A DNA stretch of 8,408 nt from an uncultured bacterium (GTDB taxonomy: Bacteria; Actinomycetota; Coriobacteriia; Coriobacteriales; Coriobacteriaceae): positions 1 through 8,408 of the forward strand of contig CAJMPF010000067.1 in assembly GCA_905215195.1 (NCBI GenBank). Direction: 5' to 3'. The position numbers were made by a program, and so were the translations under genes. The notes under the pieces are model-generated. The model had not been told where the DNA came from. It saw only the letters and a list, made by a program, of their open reading frames with translations, and searched no databases. This document shows, piece by piece, positions 5,851-8,408 of the stretch; position 1 is the first letter of the stretch, and the number at the start of each line of letters is the position of its first letter.

Positions 5851-6744
5851 ATGGATACGAGTTATTACAACCGCTTTGGTGCCGAGGAACTTGCGCGCCG
5901 CTTGTCGAGCGAGACCTTGTTGGCGCAGGGTCCCATGGGCAGTGTTCTGTTGAGTGAGTACGATGCCGCCGACATTCCACCGGCGTTTTGGAATCTGGCA
6001 GAGCCGCAGACCGTTTCTCGTATCCATCGCTTGTATGTCGCCGCCGGCGCGCAGGTGCTCATTACCAACACCTTTCAGGCATCGAGCTATGCCCTCAAGC
6101 ACGACCAGATTGCGCCGTCCGTGGCGGAGGTCAATCGCGGGGCCGTCGACGATGCCCGCCAGGCGCACCCTCAGCTGCTGCTAGGCTCGATGGGCCCGAT
6201 CGGTATTGAGTGGTTTGCTGAGGACTCTGCCGAGTATCGTGAAATCCGAGGCATTGCGCGCGAACAGGCGCACGCCTTGCTCAATGCCGGCGTTGACGGT
6301 CTGCTGATCGAGACGGTGACGTCTATCCGTAATTTGCAGCCCATACTTGCCGGCGCTCGAGATGCCGCCGACGGCATGCCTGTTCTGGTGAGTTTTGTCG
6401 TTGACGATAAAGGCGACCTGTTGGGCGATGGCCTCAACATCGAGGCAGCCGTTTTGTACGCCGAAAAACACGGCGCAAACTCGGTTGGTGTTAATTGCTG
6501 TTCGCTTGCGGCCGCGAACACGGCGGTGCCCAGGATGGTTGCATCGGCGACTACTCCCGTCACGGTGCGTCCCAACGTAGGCGATCCGGTCCAGACTCAG
6601 GATGGCCCCGTATGGCACGAGAACCCCGAAGCTTTCGCGCACGCATGCATCGAATGGAGACATGCCGGTGCCGCAATGGTGGGCAGTTGCTGTGGAACCA
6701 CGGCAATCACTACGGCCGCGATGGCCGAGGCGCTCGATATATAA
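5851..6744 (+). CDS. Homocysteine S-methyltransferase family protein (zinc-type)
   Basis: This is a 297-residue single-domain member of the family that includes MmuM, BHMT and the N-terminal module of MetH, which moves a methyl group to the zinc-bound thiolate of homocysteine to give methionine. The TIM-barrel pattern is visible: QGPMGSVLL near 26-34 (DGAMGT-like, but Gln-Gly-Pro), AGAQVLITNTFQAS at 65-78, LLGSMGPIG at 110-118, and DGLLIETVTS at 149-158. The zinc-binding cysteines are present: GVNCC (Cys216) and GSCCGTT (Cys280, Cys281). There is no corrinoid, folate or reactivation domain, so the methyl donor (S-methylmethionine, S-adenosylmethionine, betaine or a methyl-corrinoid partner) cannot be assigned. 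The ATG has GGGA 5 nt upstream (5842-5845) and starts 10 nt after the metalloregulator stop, so the two are almost certainly co-transcribed. A weaker terminator follows. Confidence 0.9.
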   Translation: MDTSYYNRFGAEELARRLSSETLLAQGPMGSVLLSEYDAADIPPAFWNLAEPQTVSRIHRLYVAAGAQVLITNTFQASSYALKHDQIAPSVAEVNRGAVDDARQAHPQLLLGSMGPIGIEWFAEDSAEYREIRGIAREQAHALLNAGVDGLLIETVTSIRNLQPILAGARDAADGMPVLVSFVVDDKGDLLGDGLNIEAAVLYAEKHGANSVGVNCCSLAAANTAVPRMVASATTPVTVRPNVGDPVQTQDGPVWHENPEAFAHACIEWRHAGAAMVGSCCGTTAITTAAMAEALDI

Positions 6745-6749
6745 AGGGC

Positions 6750-6777
6750 AAAACCGCTCCATACGAGGCGTTTTTTT
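6750..6777 (+). terminator. Probable intrinsic terminator after the homocysteine methyltransferase
   Basis: An imperfect stem (left AAAACCGCTC at 6750-6759, right GAGGCGTTTT at 6765-6774, interrupted by a small mismatch or paired bulges) is followed by a run of seven Ts (6771-6777) that partly overlaps the right arm. It starts 5 nt after the stop codon. The stem is weaker than the other two terminators here. Confidence 0.65.
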
Positions 6778-6785
6778 ATTGCTTG

Positions 6786-6862
6786 CATGTCCTCGGCAGC
6801 ATTTGCCCAAATGGTGAATGCTGGTGCCGGCAGGTTGCCGAGTGCATGTTGCGGGTATACCC
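6786..6862 (+). promoter_or_regulatory. Structured gap upstream of the phosphohexomutase gene
   Basis: CATG-TC-CTCGGCA (6786-6798) can pair with TGCCGAG-TG-CATG (6836-6848), giving 11 bp around a 2x2 internal loop. A nested GCATT/AATGC stem (6799-6803, 6817-6821) lies inside. A possible promoter overlaps it: TTGCCG (6835-6840), a 15-bp spacer and TATACC (6856-6861). The -10 lies in the perfect 10-bp palindrome GGGTATACCC (6853-6862). Either a leader structure in read-through RNA or an operator-bearing promoter is possible; evidence for both is modest. Confidence 0.35.
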
Positions 6863-6888
6863 CATGCGTACCATGATCCAAACACTGT

Positions 6889-6894
6889 GAGGTG
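6889..6894 (+). promoter_or_regulatory. Shine-Dalgarno deciding the phosphohexomutase start
   Basis: GAGGTG lies 7 nt before the GTG at 6902. It supports that start, which brings the protein in line with the family N-terminus just before FGTDGWRA. Confidence 0.65.
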
Positions 6895-6901
6895 TCTGCG
6901 C

Positions 6902-8302
6902 GTGTGCGCGATAATTCATTTTGGAACTGACGGTTGGCGCGCTCGCGTCGATGAGGACTTCACTGCCGATAACGTTGCCCGTATCGCCGATGCCGTCGGC
7001 GAGTTGTGGCAAAAGACCAATCCGGGCAAAACGGTATATATAGGGTTCGACACCCGGCCCCTGGCGCGCGAGTTCGCTGAGCTTGCGGCGGGCGTGCTAG
7101 CAGCGCACGGGCTAGACGCCGTGCTCGCTTCGCGACCTGTCCCGACCCCTGCCCTTACGTGGGCGGCGGCTTATGACGGTGAAGCGTGCGGCGCGCTCAT
7201 GGTGACGGGGTCCCATCATCCGCAGGGCTATCTGTGCCTCAAGATTCGCATGGGTGACGGCTCGACCGCCAACCAGGATGTCATCGAAGAGCTCGAAGAG
7301 ACTATGGCTCCCGAGCCAATGGGGATCGAGGGGCAATATCGCACCGCGGATATCATTCCTGACTATATGCAGGCGGTGGCATCGTTTGTCGATGCCGAAG
7401 CCATCCGCGCCGCGCACTTGCGCGTGGTTGTCGATCCCATGGGCGGCGCAGCCCAGGGCTATCTAGCCGACTTGTTGCGCGAGCTTGGCGTTGAGGTGCA
7501 CGAGATTCACGCCGGGCAGGCGTCTGACCAAGAAGATATCTGCCCCGACCCCGTTGAACCGTGGGTGGACGCTTGCGAGCGCACGGTTATCGAGGACGGA
7601 GCTTGCGCTGGCCTGGTGACCGACGGCGACGCCGACCGTATCGGCGCGGTTGACGAGCGCGGCAGATATATACATCCGCATCAGATCATGGCGCTCGTTT
7701 TGGGCGACTTGGTTCAATTTCGTAATTTGGAGGGGCGCGTCGTCGTCAATCTTTCATGCTCGACGCTCGTGCGTCGCATTGCCGAGGCGCTTGGCTGCCG
7801 CGTGACCGTCAAACCAGTCGGTTTCAAATATATAGCGGCGGAGATGAAGAAGGGCGGCGTCCTCATGGGCGGCGAAGAAGCCGGTGGTATCGGCATCGCC
7901 GCGCATATGCCCGAGCGCGATGGAATCCTCGCCTGTCTGATTCTGTGTGAGCTTATGGCAAAGACGGACGCGCCTTTGGGCGTTCTGGTCGACCAACTCG
8001 AGGACAGTTTTGGTAAGACGAGTTACGGTCGACGCGACTTGCGCCTTGAGGCCGAAGATGCCGAAACGTTACGAACCCTGCTGCCGGGCGTAAACCCCAA
8101 GTCGATTTGTGGCAAGGTGCCGCAAAACGTTAGTCATATGGACGGCTTGCGTCTGTCATTCGAGGATGACACGTGGCTGCTGGTCCGTCCTAGCGGGACC
8201 GAACCAGTGGTGCGCGTCTACGCCGAGGGGTTCTCGGTGGAAGAACGTGATGAGTTGCTCGATGCTGGCTGTGCTTTAGCTAGGGGGACGTATCCGCTTT
8301 AA
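6902..8302 (+). CDS. Alpha-D-phosphohexomutase (phosphoglucomutase/phosphomannomutase family)
   Basis: Enzymes of this family interconvert hexose 1- and 6-phosphates through a phosphoserine and feed nucleotide-sugar synthesis for wall or surface polymers and glycogen. The 466-residue protein has the four expected domains: N-terminal FGTDGWRA (7-14); phosphoserine loop VTGSHHPQGY with catalytic Ser104; the Mg-binding DGDADR loop (241-246); the sugar-recognition loop GGEEAGG (323-329); and the phosphate-binding RPSGTEP loop (429-435). The serine loop is unusual: the common form is TASHNP followed by YNG, whereas here it is TGSHHP followed by YLC. The start is GTG at 6902 with GAGGTG 7 nt upstream; the frame is open to an ATG at 6818, but the added 28 residues do not resemble the family. 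Substrate (glucose, mannose or glucosamine phosphate) is undecided, though the serine-loop and GGEEAG sequences fit PGM/PMM better than GlmM. All three Tyr-Ile pairs use TAT-ATA codons. Confidence 0.93.
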   Translation: MCAIIHFGTDGWRARVDEDFTADNVARIADAVGELWQKTNPGKTVYIGFDTRPLAREFAELAAGVLAAHGLDAVLASRPVPTPALTWAAAYDGEACGALMVTGSHHPQGYLCLKIRMGDGSTANQDVIEELEETMAPEPMGIEGQYRTADIIPDYMQAVASFVDAEAIRAAHLRVVVDPMGGAAQGYLADLLRELGVEVHEIHAGQASDQEDICPDPVEPWVDACERTVIEDGACAGLVTDGDADRIGAVDERGRYIHPHQIMALVLGDLVQFRNLEGRVVVNLSCSTLVRRIAEALGCRVTVKPVGFKYIAAEMKKGGVLMGGEEAGGIGIAAHMPERDGILACLILCELMAKTDAPLGVLVDQLEDSFGKTSYGRRDLRLEAEDAETLRTLLPGVNPKSICGKVPQNVSHMDGLRLSFEDDTWLLVRPSGTEPVVRVYAEGFSVEERDELLDAGCALARGTYPL

Positions 8303-8408
8303 CCATGAGACTGCCTTATATAAAGAGATGCTCGGCGAGCGGTAGGTAACGGCTGGCAAACGTTAGTCAGATCCTAAACTGTGTAGGAAATGTGTACGCC
8401 CAGATTCC
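8303..8408. other. Intergenic end of window, nothing assignable
   Basis: The last 106 nt after the phosphohexomutase stop contain no ORF with a ribosome binding site. Visible items are a short GCTC-GGC-GAGC hairpin near 8330-8340, TATATAAAG at 8317-8325 and a short inverted pair TCCTA/TAGGA (8372-8388). There is no T-tract terminator and no convincing promoter. Confidence 0.4.

Noticed and set aside
5418..5860. Same ten bases ATGGATACGA at the starts of the metalloregulator and the methyltransferase genes
   Set aside because: Identity ends after ten bases and the proteins are unrelated; probably coincidence with common early codons.
6818..6901. 28-residue N-terminal extension of the phosphohexomutase from ATG 6818
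   Set aside because: It has no family similarity, and GTG 6902 has a well-spaced GAGGTG and gives the usual short lead to FGTDGWRA.
8125..8369. Identical 12-mer AAACGTTAGTCA inside the phosphohexomutase (8125-8136) and after it (8358-8369)
   Set aside because: A repeated 12-mer is expected about once or twice by chance in a window this size, and neither copy has supporting context such as an attachment site or integrase.

Overview
The window is GC-rich bacterial chromosome and reads as ordinary housekeeping DNA from a Gram-positive actinobacterium. The strong third-position G/C bias, the order ATP synthase beta - epsilon - MurA - LCP protein, the TTG and GTG starts, and the style of the intergenic repeats suggest class Coriobacteriia, perhaps a Collinsella-like gut organism. 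That placement is inference from memory of gene order, not a database result.

Layout. Positions 1-638 are the 3' end of atpD, followed 3 nt later by atpC (642-1034); together they close the ATP synthase operon. A near-perfect intrinsic terminator (1071-1109) follows, and its T-tract ends only 13 nt before the TTG start of murA (1123-2406). A LytR-CpsA-Psr (LCP) wall-polymer ligase (2419-3654) follows 12 nt after murA, so the two cell-wall genes probably share a transcript. The convergent gap 3655-4049 has no convincing gene. It holds a perfect 12-bp hairpin, a roughly 100-bp imperfect palindrome, a block of short degenerate repeats, and the terminator of pepT. The gene pepT (tripeptidase T, 4050-5297) lies on the minus strand. 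It is divergent from a two-gene unit on the plus strand: a DtxR/MntR-type metalloregulator (5418-5840) and, 10 nt later, a zinc-type homocysteine S-methyltransferase (5851-6744). A perfect 8+2+8 bp palindrome in the pepT/regulator intergenic region is a good operator candidate. After a weaker terminator (6750-6777) and a structured gap comes an alpha-D-phosphohexomutase (6902-8302). The last 106 nt contain no gene I can support.

How the genes work together. MurA starts peptidoglycan precursor synthesis, LCP proteins attach polymers to peptidoglycan, and the phosphohexomutase supplies sugar phosphates for nucleotide sugars. Peptidase T and homocysteine methyltransferase both bear on amino-acid supply, and both are metal-dependent enzymes flanking a metal-sensing regulator.

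I did not find a clearly new defence, mobile or biosynthetic system. The best second-look items are the regulator's mixed Mn-type/Fe-type metal site with its candidate operator, the long palindrome and repeats in the convergent gap, the terminator abutting murA, and the unusual catalytic-serine loop of the phosphohexomutase.
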